Below, one piece after another: positions 1 to 7,366 of a DNA stretch of 12,424 nt; the stretch's first letter is position 1; every line of letters begins with the position of its first letter. The DNA comes from Deltaproteobacteria bacterium (GTDB lineage Bacteria; Myxococcota_A; Polyangia; Polyangiales; Houyiibacteriaceae), in NCBI GenBank assembly GCA_027295555.1, contig JAPUKT010000134.1, positions 1-12,424 of the forward strand, read 5' to 3'. The notes beneath the pieces were generated by a model. It saw only the letters and a list, made by a program, of their open reading frames with translations. It had not been told where the DNA came from and ran no database searches. Position numbers and translations under genes: made by a program.

Positions 1-1
1 G

Positions 2-691
2 CGGTACCTGCTCGACAAGGGCGTGCTTCACGGCGATTGCCTGACGGTCACTGGGAAGACGCTAGCCGAGAACCTTGTGGAGCTGCCTGGGCTCAGTGAA
101 GGGCAGGATGTCATTCATTCGTGGGAAGAGCCGATCAAGAAGACCGGGCATCTGACGATCCTACGCGGTAACCTCGCGCCCGATGGCAGCGTGGCGAAGA
201 TCACGGGCAAAGAGGGCCTTCACTTCACAGGCCACGCCAAGGTCTTCGATTGTGAAGAAGACATGCTCGCTGCAATGGAACGGGGCGAGATCGAAAAGGG
301 CCACGTCGTGGTCATTCGGTACGAGGGACCCAAGGGCGGACCGGGGATGCCCGAGATGCTGTCACCGACTTCGATGATCATAGGTGCCGGCCTCGGCCAA
401 GACGTCGCGCTGATCACCGACGGCAGGTTCTCGGGTGGCTCGCATGGGTTCATCATCGGGCACATCACGCCCGAAGCGCAGGAGGGCGGGCCAATCGCCC
501 TGGTGCGGGATGGCGACGTCATCACCATCGATGCGGAGGCGAGAACGATCGCTGTCGACGTCCCCGAAGCCGCGATGGAGCAGCGGAAGGCGGAATGGAA
601 AGCCCCACCACTCAAGGCCCGTCGCGGTACCCTTTACAAGTACATCAAAAATGTGAAGTCGGCTTCCGAGGGGTGCGTGACCGACGAATGA
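2..691 (+). CDS. ilvD: Dihydroxy-acid dehydratase (IlvD), 3' part only
   Basis: This is the C-terminal 229 residues of dihydroxy-acid dehydratase. The enzyme removes water from 2,3-dihydroxy-isovalerate and 2,3-dihydroxy-3-methylvalerate to give the 2-keto acids used for valine, isoleucine and leucine, and it depends on an Fe-S cluster and Mg. The reading frame is open from base 2, so the start lies outside the window; the GTG at 23 is an internal Val. Visible family motifs are HGDCLTVTGKTLAENL near the left edge, the RYEGPKGGPGMPEML stretch, and the second IlvD/Edd signature ALITDGRFSGGSHG, whose Ser is the proposed catalytic base in the family. The C-terminus (GTLYKYIKNVKSASEGCVTDE) is normal for IlvD. 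The N-terminal Fe-S ligand cysteines cannot be checked here. Two small inverted repeats follow the stop. The related sugar-acid dehydratase Edd is less likely, given the overall fit to IlvD. Confidence 0.96.
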   Translation, partial: RYLLDKGVLHGDCLTVTGKTLAENLVELPGLSEGQDVIHSWEEPIKKTGHLTILRGNLAPDGSVAKITGKEGLHFTGHAKVFDCEEDMLAAMERGEIEKGHVVVIRYEGPKGGPGMPEMLSPTSMIIGAGLGQDVALITDGRFSGGSHGFIIGHITPEAQEGGPIALVRDGDVITIDAEARTIAVDVPEAAMEQRKAEWKAPPLKARRGTLYKYIKNVKSASEGCVTDE

Positions 692-726
692 GGGGCCCCG
701 CTCGCCCCTGAACAAAGACCGTTCAG
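691..726 (+). terminator. Two back-to-back small inverted repeats after ilvD, possible terminator
   Basis: AGGGGC (691-696) pairs with GCCCCT (704-709) around a 7-base loop. CTGAAC (708-713) then pairs with GTTCAG (721-726), also around 7 bases. The first arm begins at the last base of the ilvD stop codon. There is no T-run directly after the second stem; the nearest is TTTTT at 752-756. A terminator or RNA-stabilising role is therefore only a guess. Confidence 0.3.
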
Positions 727-779
727 CCGGACCGCTCCCCCGTTGACTCGGTTTTTCCAGCAATTGCGTGAAGCGACCC

Positions 780-785
780 TAGACT
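780..785 (+). promoter_or_regulatory. Candidate -10 box (TAGACT) for the sulfotransferase gene
   Basis: TAGACT lies 41 bases before the chosen ATG at 827 and 5 bases before an in-frame GTG at 791. It fits a sigma-70 TANNNT -10 hexamer. No convincing -35 sits at the usual distance; the TTGACT at 743-748 is 31 bases upstream, too far. Similar TAG-starting boxes lie just before three other start codons in the window. Confidence 0.3.
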
Positions 786-826
786 GCTCGGTGGGGGTAT
801 TCACTGCTCCCCCCGGTGAAACCGCG

Positions 827-1987
827 ATGTACATGAACAAAGAGGGGCTTCGCGAGATTCGCGACGTCCTATTCAAGAAGCCGACCGTCGGCCGTCTGGT
901 CACCACCGCCTGGATTGGATCGATCTACGTGGCCCTCCGTCAGGCCACGGTCACATTCCGTGCCCTCGACGAGGTGCTTTACCCCGAGTACCGAGACCAG
1001 AAGATCGACCGGCCGGTTTTCGTGTTCGCGAATCCCCGCAGCGGCACGACCCTCGCGCATCGGCTGATCAGCATGGACGAGGACGTCTTCACGACCGTCA
1101 AGCTCTACCAGACTATCTTCCCGTCGGTCACCGCGACCCGAATGTTCCAGCGACTCGTGAAGGCCGCTGAGACCAGGGTCGGCGGCGCGCTCAATCGTAT
1201 CTACGATTTCTTCAACGACCCGTTCGAAAGCCGTTGGACGGAGGTCCATCATCTGAGCCTCGGCCAGCCCGAGGAGGACGTGTGCACCCAACTCTGGAAT
1301 CTTCAGTCCCCCACGACCGGATTGTTGTTTCCGTTCATGGACGACCTCCAAAGTCAGACCTGGCTCGATCGACAAAGCTCCGAGCAGCGTGCTGCATTCA
1401 TGGATTCATACGAGAACACCCTCAAGCGTCACGTGTACGAGGCCGGCGGCAAGCGCTTCCTCAATAAGAACGTCTTCTTCGCACCCTTCGTGCGGTCGAT
1501 GCACGAGCGCTTCCCGGATGCGGCCTTCGTGTATTTGGTCCGCAATCCGATCGATTCTCTCCCGTCATTCTTGAATATGTTCTACCAGGCTTGGAAAGCG
1601 CACTCGCCGAGCATCCGGCCGGACGGTGAGGAGATTCAGGCGCTGAAGCAGCTCGGCTACGACTACTATCGCTACGCGCTCGAGTGCCGACGAGAGATCC
1701 CGAGAGACCAGTTTATTGTCATTCGCTACGAAGACCTCGTCCAGGATCCGAAGTCGACCATCCTCGGCCTATACGGCCGACTGGACATGCCGGTCAGCGA
1801 AGCCTTCGAAGCCAAGCTCGACGAAGCCGTCGAGGTGCACCGTGATTGGGAGAGCTCGCGCGACTTCGGGCTCGACTTCTTCGGTATTACGGAGGAGGAA
1901 GTCTACAGCGAGCTCCGCGACGTCTTTCAAGAGTTCGGCTACGACGATCCCGCCCAACTCCCACTCCAACTCGAAGCCGCCGAATAG
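827..1987 (+). CDS. Sulfotransferase family protein (PAPS-dependent type)
   Basis: Predicted soluble 386-aa sulfotransferase, which would move a sulfuryl group from PAPS to an unknown acceptor. The 5'-phosphosulfate loop is visible as FVFANPRSGTT (P-loop NPRSGTT at residues 69-75). The 3'-phosphate-binding region is FVYLVRNPIDSLPSF (about 234-248), and a conserved RYEDLVQDP motif lies at about 300-308. This layout fits the Sulfotransfer_3-like bacterial group. I chose the ATG at 827 because GGTGAA (815-820) precedes it by 6 bases and a TAGACT box lies upstream. An in-frame GTG at 791 (leaderless model) and a TTG at 743 would add 12 and 28 residues of unconvincing sequence. No carbohydrate or lipid biosynthesis genes sit next to it, so the acceptor cannot be inferred. 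The family call is firm, the substrate unknown. Confidence 0.9.
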   Translation: MYMNKEGLREIRDVLFKKPTVGRLVTTAWIGSIYVALRQATVTFRALDEVLYPEYRDQKIDRPVFVFANPRSGTTLAHRLISMDEDVFTTVKLYQTIFPSVTATRMFQRLVKAAETRVGGALNRIYDFFNDPFESRWTEVHHLSLGQPEEDVCTQLWNLQSPTTGLLFPFMDDLQSQTWLDRQSSEQRAAFMDSYENTLKRHVYEAGGKRFLNKNVFFAPFVRSMHERFPDAAFVYLVRNPIDSLPSFLNMFYQAWKAHSPSIRPDGEEIQALKQLGYDYYRYALECRREIPRDQFIVIRYEDLVQDPKSTILGLYGRLDMPVSEAFEAKLDEAVEVHRDWESSRDFGLDFFGITEEEVYSELRDVFQEFGYDDPAQLPLQLEAAE

Positions 1988-2024
1988 ATCCCTAACGTCG
2001 GGCGCCGTTGTACATTGGGCCTTC

Positions 2025-2031
2025 TTGGAGG
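2025..2031 (+). promoter_or_regulatory. Ribosome binding site deciding the ATG start at 2036
   Basis: TTGGAGG ends 4 bases before the ATG at 2036. This strong SD favours that ATG over the in-frame TTG at 2015, which would place the SD inside the coding sequence. Confidence 0.7.
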
Positions 2032-2035
2032 CTCT

Positions 2036-3259
2036 ATGACGGAAATCGAACGATTCGAATTTGCGGGTAGTGAGGGTCAAACGCTGGCGGGGCGATTCCA
2101 TCTGCCAGCAATCGACCCGATAGCGTACGCGATCTTCGCGCACTGCTTCACGTGCTCGAAGGAAAGCAAGGCGGCCGCACGAATCAGTGCGGCGCTGGCG
2201 GCGCAGGGCATTGCAACCTTGCGATTCGACTTCACCGGCCTTGGCGAGAGCGAGGGTGACGTCAGCGGCACCACGTTCTCGCACAACGTGGAGGATGTCG
2301 TTGCTGCCGCGAACGCTCTGAGAGAGCGCCATCACGCACCCTCTTTGTTGGTAGGCCATAGCCTCGGTGGGTCGGCCGTGCTGGCGGCCGCGTCGCAGAT
2401 TCCAGAAGTCGTCGGTGTGGCGACGATCGGCGCACCCGTCGAGCCTCAGCACGTCGCCCGGCTATTCGGCACATCGATCGAAGAAATCGAAGAGCATGGG
2501 GAAGCTGAAGTGGACCTCGGCGGCCGTCCCTTCACGATTCGGAAGGCCTTCCTCGACGATCTCGAAGCGCACTGCAACAAGGAGAAGATCCGATCTCTCG
2601 AGAGGGCCCTGCTCATCTTCCATTCCCCACAAGACAACATCGTCGACGTCGACAACGCGCGGTTGATCTACGAAGTCGCACGACATCCAAAAAGCTTCAT
2701 TTCGTTGGATGGCGCCGACCACCTGCTCGGTCGCCGGGCCGATGCGGCGTACGTGGCTACGGTCTTGAGGGCGTGGGCGAGTCGCTACCTACCGGAGGAC
2801 ATCGAGGAAGTGCCTGAGGATGCGCCCGAGGGCGGGGTCGTGGTCGAAGGAAAGGCAACCGGATACCTCCAGAGGATCCGAGCGCGGGGCCATGTTTTCC
2901 CCGCGGATGAGCCGGTGACGGTCGGGGGCTCCGACCTCGGCCCGACGCCGTATGAGCTTCTGCTCGCAGGCCTCGGTGCCTGCACCTCGATCACCCTTCG
3001 AATGTACGCGCGACGTAAGGAGTGGCCGCTCGAGGGAGTGCGGGTCAAGCTCCGACACAACCGAGTCCACGCCAAAGATGTCGAGGACTCCGAAACAGAA
3101 TCCGGCATGGTGGACGTGATCGACAAGGAGCTCGAGCTCGAAGGGGACCTCACACAGGAGCAACGCGAACGCCTCTTTGAAATGGCCGCGCGGTGTCCGG
3201 TGCATCGAACCTTGCTCAACGAGATCAAGATCCGTTCGGAGCTGCTTCCAGAGGATTGA
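2036..3259 (+). CDS. Fused alpha/beta hydrolase - OsmC family protein
   Basis: A 407-aa fusion of two enzyme folds. Residues 1 to about 252 form a serine alpha/beta hydrolase: the nucleophile elbow is GHSLGG (107-112, Ser109), with a likely acid at Asp200 in HSPQD and the catalytic His229 in DGADHL. Residues from about 270 to 407 form an OsmC/Ohr-type domain with the two expected redox cysteines, Cys316 in GLGACTSITLRMYARRK and Cys387 in RCPVHRTL. OsmC/Ohr proteins reduce organic hydroperoxides through such a cysteine pair. The same domain pairing is known as the bifunctional alpha/beta hydrolase/OsmC family, so the fusion is real and not a frameshift artefact. A plausible but unproven role is hydrolysis and detoxification of (peroxidised) esters in the cytoplasm. 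The ABC-F gene starts one base after its stop, so the two are probably co-transcribed. Confidence 0.93.
   Translation: MTEIERFEFAGSEGQTLAGRFHLPAIDPIAYAIFAHCFTCSKESKAAARISAALAAQGIATLRFDFTGLGESEGDVSGTTFSHNVEDVVAAANALRERHHAPSLLVGHSLGGSAVLAAASQIPEVVGVATIGAPVEPQHVARLFGTSIEEIEEHGEAEVDLGGRPFTIRKAFLDDLEAHCNKEKIRSLERALLIFHSPQDNIVDVDNARLIYEVARHPKSFISLDGADHLLGRRADAAYVATVLRAWASRYLPEDIEEVPEDAPEGGVVVEGKATGYLQRIRARGHVFPADEPVTVGGSDLGPTPYELLLAGLGACTSITLRMYARRKEWPLEGVRVKLRHNRVHAKDVEDSETESGMVDVIDKELELEGDLTQEQRERLFEMAARCPVHRTLLNEIKIRSELLPED
3250..3255 (+). promoter_or_regulatory. Ribosome binding site for the TTG start of the ABC-F gene
   Basis: AGAGGA lies inside the last codons of the hydrolase-OsmC gene and ends 5 bases before TTG at 3261. 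This placement, together with the onset of ABC-F homology straight after it, makes the TTG the preferred start over an ATG at 3177 that would overlap the upstream gene by 83 bases. Confidence 0.6.
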
Positions 3260-3260
3260 T

Positions 3261-5240
3261 TTGGCAACGCTGGCCGCGCTCAATGACGTGTCGCTGACAC
3301 TCGGAGGCGAGACACTTCTCGACGGGCTGAGCTTGCAGATCCATGAAGGGGATCATATCGGCCTCGTGGGCCCGAATGGCTCAGGGAAGTCGAGCTTGTT
3401 GCGACTGCTTGCCGGAGAGCTCGAACCCGACGGTGGACGAATCATCACGGTCGAAGGGATCCGAGTTGGCTTCCTGCCACAAGAGATCGCAAAGTTCCCC
3501 GATCAACCGCTTCTCTCATTCGTTTACGACAGCGTGGTCGAGCGGCCAGGGTTGCGCGACGCACTCGAGCAGGTCGAGTCACGATTGGCGACGCTTCAAA
3601 GCTCGGGAGGGGCCGACGAGGCCGAGCTGGTCGACGCCGCCAGTAACGTGGCGGAGCTTCATGAGCGCATGGCGGACCTCGATGCCCGGTTCTCCGAGCA
3701 CGAGGCCAAGCAAATCCTCCACGGGCTGGGATTCTCGCAGAGTGACCACAGTCGCTTGCTCTCCGAGCTGAGTGGCGGCTGGAAGATGCGCGCCGTTCTG
3801 GCCTCGCTGTTGTTTCAAAAGCCAGGCCTCTTGCTTCTCGACGAGCCAACCAACCACTTGGACATGCCGTCGGTGGCGTGGTTCTCGAAGTTCCTACGCG
3901 TCTACGACCAGGCACTCTTTTTGGTTTCTCACGATCGCGAGTTTCTCAACGAGCAGGTCAATCGGGTCGTGAGCTTCGAGCCCGAGGGGGTTCGAACGTT
4001 CCGTGGCGACTACGAGCGCTATTTGAAGCAGCGCGACGAGGAACGGCAGGTTCTCGAGAACCGCGCGAAGAACCTCGAACGAGAGAAGGCACACCTCGAG
4101 CAGTTCGTGCGGCGATTCAGGGCCAAAGCTAGCAAGGCTGCGCAGGTCCAGAGCCGGGTTCGAATGTTGGAAAAGATGGAGACCATCGAGCTGCATCGCT
4201 CGGCGCGACAGAGCCATTTCTCGTTTCCACCGACCACGCGCGGTCCACGCGTGCCACTTCGGGTCGATGAGCTCTCCAAATCGTTCGGGGAACTCGTCGC
4301 GCTGGATCGGATCACCCTCGCAGTGGAGCGAGGCGACCGCATCGCCATCGTGGGCCCCAACGGAGCAGGCAAAACGACGCTCCTCAAGATCCTCGCCGGC
4401 GAGATCGAGCCGACGGTAGGCCGCGTGCACTTGCCGGGACTTTCAGAAGTGCGGTACTTCGCCCAGCATCACGCCGATGCGTTGAACCTCCAGCACACCG
4501 CCTACCAAGAAGTCATGCGTTCGAGCGACGGGTCGAGCGCCGAGCGGGTCCGGACGGTTCTGGGCGGGCTCTTGTTCGACGAGCTCGCGATGGAAAAGCG
4601 CGTGTCGGTGCTGTCCGGTGGTGAAAGGGCGCGCGTCGCTCTCGCCAAAATCCTCGTGAGGCCAGGCAACGTTCTTCTGATGGACGAGCCCACCAACCAC
4701 CTCGACCTTCAAACCGCCGAGGCATTGACCGACGCTCTAGCGACATTCGATGGCACGCTCTTGTTCGTCAGCCACAACCGAGCTTTCATTCGGCGACTCG
4801 CAACGAAGCTATGGGTGGTTCACGACGGACGAGTAGAAAGCTACTCCGGCACGCTCGACGACTACCTCTGGTCCTGCCAGGAACGAGACATCACCCCGGC
4901 CACCGAAACCGCGGTAAAGCCGGAGGGCCAAAAGAAGAGTCGGCACGCGCGCAAAGAACGGCGACGTCGCGACGCCGAGCTACGGGCGGAACAGAACCGC
5001 GAGCTCAAGCCGCTAGAGAAGCGTGTGAACACGCTCGAGAAACGGATCGCGGAGCTGGAGGAAGCGGTCGCTCGGCACACCGAAGACCTCAGCAAGCCCG
5101 AGCTCTATGACGACGCAGACAAGCGGGACGCGGTGATTCAAGAGATGCGGGCGGCACAAGCGGAGCTGGAGCGGTCGCTCGAAGAGTGGAGCGAGGCGCA
5201 CGAGAGGTTGGAGCAGCTCAGGGCGGAGTTTGACGAATGA
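3261..5240 (+). CDS. ABC-F family ATPase, YheS-like (ribosome-associated)
   Basis: A 659-aa soluble protein with two ABC ATPase domains and no membrane segment, as in ABC-F translation factors, which bind the ribosomal E site. Domain 1 has Walker A GPNGSGKS (37-44), signature LSGGW (170-174), Walker B LLLLDEPTNHLD and SHDR. The charged inter-domain linker (about 250-320) includes FRAKASKAAQVQSRVRMLEK, the P-site-tRNA-interacting region. Domain 2 has GPNGAGKT (365-372), LSGGE (451-455), MDEPTNHLD and SHNR. The lysine/arginine-rich C-terminal coiled coil (about 555-659) has ARKERRRRDAELRA and a PELYDDADKRD stretch. As remembered from the family, the SGGW signature, linker and C-terminal arm resemble E. 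coli YheS more than Uup or EttA, so a housekeeping translation role is likelier than antibiotic resistance. The start is TTG, supported by AGAGGA five bases upstream. Expression is probably coupled to the hydrolase-OsmC gene. Confidence 0.95.
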   Translation: MATLAALNDVSLTLGGETLLDGLSLQIHEGDHIGLVGPNGSGKSSLLRLLAGELEPDGGRIITVEGIRVGFLPQEIAKFPDQPLLSFVYDSVVERPGLRDALEQVESRLATLQSSGGADEAELVDAASNVAELHERMADLDARFSEHEAKQILHGLGFSQSDHSRLLSELSGGWKMRAVLASLLFQKPGLLLLDEPTNHLDMPSVAWFSKFLRVYDQALFLVSHDREFLNEQVNRVVSFEPEGVRTFRGDYERYLKQRDEERQVLENRAKNLEREKAHLEQFVRRFRAKASKAAQVQSRVRMLEKMETIELHRSARQSHFSFPPTTRGPRVPLRVDELSKSFGELVALDRITLAVERGDRIAIVGPNGAGKTTLLKILAGEIEPTVGRVHLPGLSEVRYFAQHHADALNLQHTAYQEVMRSSDGSSAERVRTVLGGLLFDELAMEKRVSVLSGGERARVALAKILVRPGNVLLMDEPTNHLDLQTAEALTDALATFDGTLLFVSHNRAFIRRLATKLWVVHDGRVESYSGTLDDYLWSCQERDITPATETAVKPEGQKKSRHARKERRRRDAELRAEQNRELKPLEKRVNTLEKRIAELEEAVARHTEDLSKPELYDDADKRDAVIQEMRAAQAELERSLEEWSEAHERLEQLRAEFDE

Positions 5241-5245
5241 CGCCG

Positions 5246-5278
5246 TTTTTCCGCCCTGCTCTACGCATACGATAGTAT
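5246..5278 (+). promoter_or_regulatory. Candidate promoter for the GT-C membrane protein gene
   Basis: This AT-rich island between two GC-rich genes holds TACGAT (5268-5273) overlapping TAGTAT (5273-5278), with TTTTTC (5246-5251) upstream. TTTTTC to TACGAT is a 16-base spacing. TAGTAT ends 7 bases before the GTG at 5286, so the mRNA would start at or within a few bases of the start codon. Confidence 0.35.
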
Positions 5279-5285
5279 CCCCCCG

Positions 5286-7346
5286 GTGACCTCGCGACGT
5301 TGGTGCGGCGCTGCGTTGATCCTCTTGGGTCTTCTCACCGTTCTGATCTTCATCCCCGGGCTCAGCGACCAGTTTACCTGGGACGACAACGGCCTCATCC
5401 GCACCAACGAGTATGTTCAACGGCCGGAGCGCTACCGCGAAGCACTCACGACGCATTTCTGGAACGTTTCAGAAAACGCGGTCGAAGCGAACGAGACCTA
5501 CAACCACCTCTATCGGCCGCTCGTCACGCTGGCCTACATCGTCCAGTACCGACTCTTTGGCCTTCACGCCGTGGGTTACCGAGTAGTCAGTCTTGCGTTG
5601 CACTTACTGTGTTGCATCTTGGCATTCTTCTGGCTTGCACGACGACTGCCGAAAGGGAACCAGACCCATCGCCTGGTCGCGATCAGCTTGGGCAGCGCCG
5701 TTTTCGCGCTCCATCCAAGCCGAGCCGAGGCCGTTTCGTGGATCTCGGGAAGCACGGAGCTCTGGATGTGCGCGCTCGTGCTCTTGGGCGCGCTCGCTTT
5801 CGACTCCAACCGAAATTGGCTCGCGGGAATTCTGCTCGCGTTGGCGCTATTCGCGAAGGAGTCCGCCGTCGTCGCGGCGCCGCTGCTCTTGGCCGATCGA
5901 TTTCTAGTCCAAGAACGTCGGAACCGAGGGGCGTCAGTAGCCCTGACGGCCCCCGTCGTCGCGGCGCTGATCGCGCGGATTTGGATGGTCGATATAGACC
6001 TTCCCTCGGGCGAAGTCCGCGACGCGGCGCCCCGGGTTCTCGCCTCGTTTGGGCTGTATGCCCAGCAAATCCTCGCCCCTTGGAGCCCGACTGCATTCCC
6101 CGGCATGCGGATCTATTCGTGTGACGCGGGGGAGTCATTGCCGGCCGCTTGGTGGATCGGCGGGACGCTCCTCGTTGGGGCAAGCGCGGGGTTGGGGATC
6201 GTGGCACTCCGCCGAAACGCGTGGCGTCCGCTGTTCGCAGACGCCCTGTGGTTCATGGTTCCGCTGCTACCGGTCGTGAACCTACTCGACTTGGGCAGTC
6301 GCAATCTGACCGCGGATCGGTTTCTATACCTCCCGATGCTGGGTGTGGCCTCTGTCTTGGCCCGCGGAGTGTTGTGGCTCCTCGACCGACGACCGGCAGT
6401 TGGAAGAGTGAGCGCTGTCGCAATCGCAGTGCTCATCATGGGCTTCGCCGTCGTTACGGCGCTCCACTCGCGGGTATTCGCATCGTCGTCTTCGTTGTGG
6501 GAATACGAGGTGCAGCGGAATCCGAACAATCCTTTCGCGCTCCACGCCGTCGGCACTGCACGCACGCGCGCCGGGCTTCGAAACACGGGGCTCGAGTTTC
6601 TCGAACGTGCGCAAGCGGTCGCCGAGCGCACGTGTGTGCACACCGACCAGGTGCGAGCCGCAAGAGACCTCGGTTGGGCGCTATCTTTGAAAGCGAGCCC
6701 CAACGATCGAGACGATCTCATGAAGCTGGAAGCCACATATGTTCAGATGCCTGTGGGCGGCCTCTTCGAGTACGACGGGATTCCGAGCTGGTCCGTTCAG
6801 CTCACGCCTGAAGAAACACGCGACCTCATCTCCAACGAGCTTCACTACGCCCTACCCCTAGCCACGATCGAAGCGCGCCTAGGTCACGTGGATGAGGCGA
6901 TGGCGATTCTCGAAGCCTCGGGGGTGGGCAGATCCGAGCTTCATCCTCAGTCCCAGTCTCTGCGACTGCGACTTCTCGCAGGCCAGGGACGCGTGCGTCA
7001 ATCACTCATCGAGCTCGCGAAACAGAAGTCCGTCGCCGATGTTGAAAGCCTAACCTCCGTCCTCGCAACCCTGTACGAGAGCCTGACGCACGCCCACGTC
7101 GCGCCGGACGACCAAGCAAGTCTGGCCCGCCATGCGCTCGGGTTCGGGCAAGCACCGAACAATCTCGAGGCCCTGTCATCTCGAGACCGCGCGATCCTAG
7201 AAGCCCTACGCGCCTACAGCGCGGACGAATCCGTCGACATCGATGCACTGCAGCCGTACGCCGCAGGCTCCAACGAGCTTCCCCGGTTCATCCGGCTCGC
7301 CCGGGCGAAGGCCGAAGTGCGACGGCTAGACGCCCAACTCCGGTAG
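5286..7346 (+). CDS. TMTC-like GT-C glycosyltransferase with helical (TPR-like) C-terminus
   Basis: A 686-aa polytopic membrane protein. The N-terminal 400 residues contain about nine to eleven hydrophobic segments and the hallmark pattern of the TMTC/PMT-type GT-C superfamily: WDDN after TM1 (32-35, the usual acidic catalytic loop), LYRPLVTLAY (75-84), ALHPSRAEAVSW (141-152), FAKES (189-193) and ADRFLYLP (343-350). Such enzymes transfer a sugar from a polyprenyl-phosphate sugar to protein or glycan on the outer face of the membrane; TMTC proteins are O-mannosyltransferases. Residues from about 410 to the end are soluble, helical and TPR-like (for example NPFALHAVGTARTRAGLRNTGLEFLERA) but degenerate. 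The start is GTG with no SD, just behind an AT-rich -10-like box. The sugar and acceptor are unknown, and no glycan cluster adjoins. Some bacterial homologues are annotated only as 'tetratricopeptide repeat protein', so activity is inferred. Confidence 0.85.
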   Translation: MTSRRWCGAALILLGLLTVLIFIPGLSDQFTWDDNGLIRTNEYVQRPERYREALTTHFWNVSENAVEANETYNHLYRPLVTLAYIVQYRLFGLHAVGYRVVSLALHLLCCILAFFWLARRLPKGNQTHRLVAISLGSAVFALHPSRAEAVSWISGSTELWMCALVLLGALAFDSNRNWLAGILLALALFAKESAVVAAPLLLADRFLVQERRNRGASVALTAPVVAALIARIWMVDIDLPSGEVRDAAPRVLASFGLYAQQILAPWSPTAFPGMRIYSCDAGESLPAAWWIGGTLLVGASAGLGIVALRRNAWRPLFADALWFMVPLLPVVNLLDLGSRNLTADRFLYLPMLGVASVLARGVLWLLDRRPAVGRVSAVAIAVLIMGFAVVTALHSRVFASSSSLWEYEVQRNPNNPFALHAVGTARTRAGLRNTGLEFLERAQAVAERTCVHTDQVRAARDLGWALSLKASPNDRDDLMKLEATYVQMPVGGLFEYDGIPSWSVQLTPEETRDLISNELHYALPLATIEARLGHVDEAMAILEASGVGRSELHPQSQSLRLRLLAGQGRVRQSLIELAKQKSVADVESLTSVLATLYESLTHAHVAPDDQASLARHALGFGQAPNNLEALSSRDRAILEALRAYSADESVDIDALQPYAAGSNELPRFIRLARAKAEVRRLDAQLR

Positions 7347-7366
7347 GTGCGGACGCTGGTGCTGGC

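Noticed and set aside
743..826. Longer sulfotransferase start at TTG 743
   Set aside because: The extra residues contain no family homology and cover the candidate -10 box. The ATG at 827 has an SD at a good distance.
3177..3260. ABC-F start at ATG 3177
   Set aside because: It would overlap the OsmC domain by 83 bases and add Arg/Cys/Ser-rich residues not expected before the first ABC strand. The TTG at 3261 has an SD and begins at the homology.
3261..5240. ABC-F protein as an antibiotic-resistance determinant
   Set aside because: The linker and C-terminal arm look like the housekeeping YheS type, and no resistance or mobile-element context is present.
5286..7346. Co-transcription of the GT-C gene with the ABC-F operon as a functional unit
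   Set aside because: The 45-base gap holds a distinct AT-rich promoter-like segment and the products share no obvious pathway.
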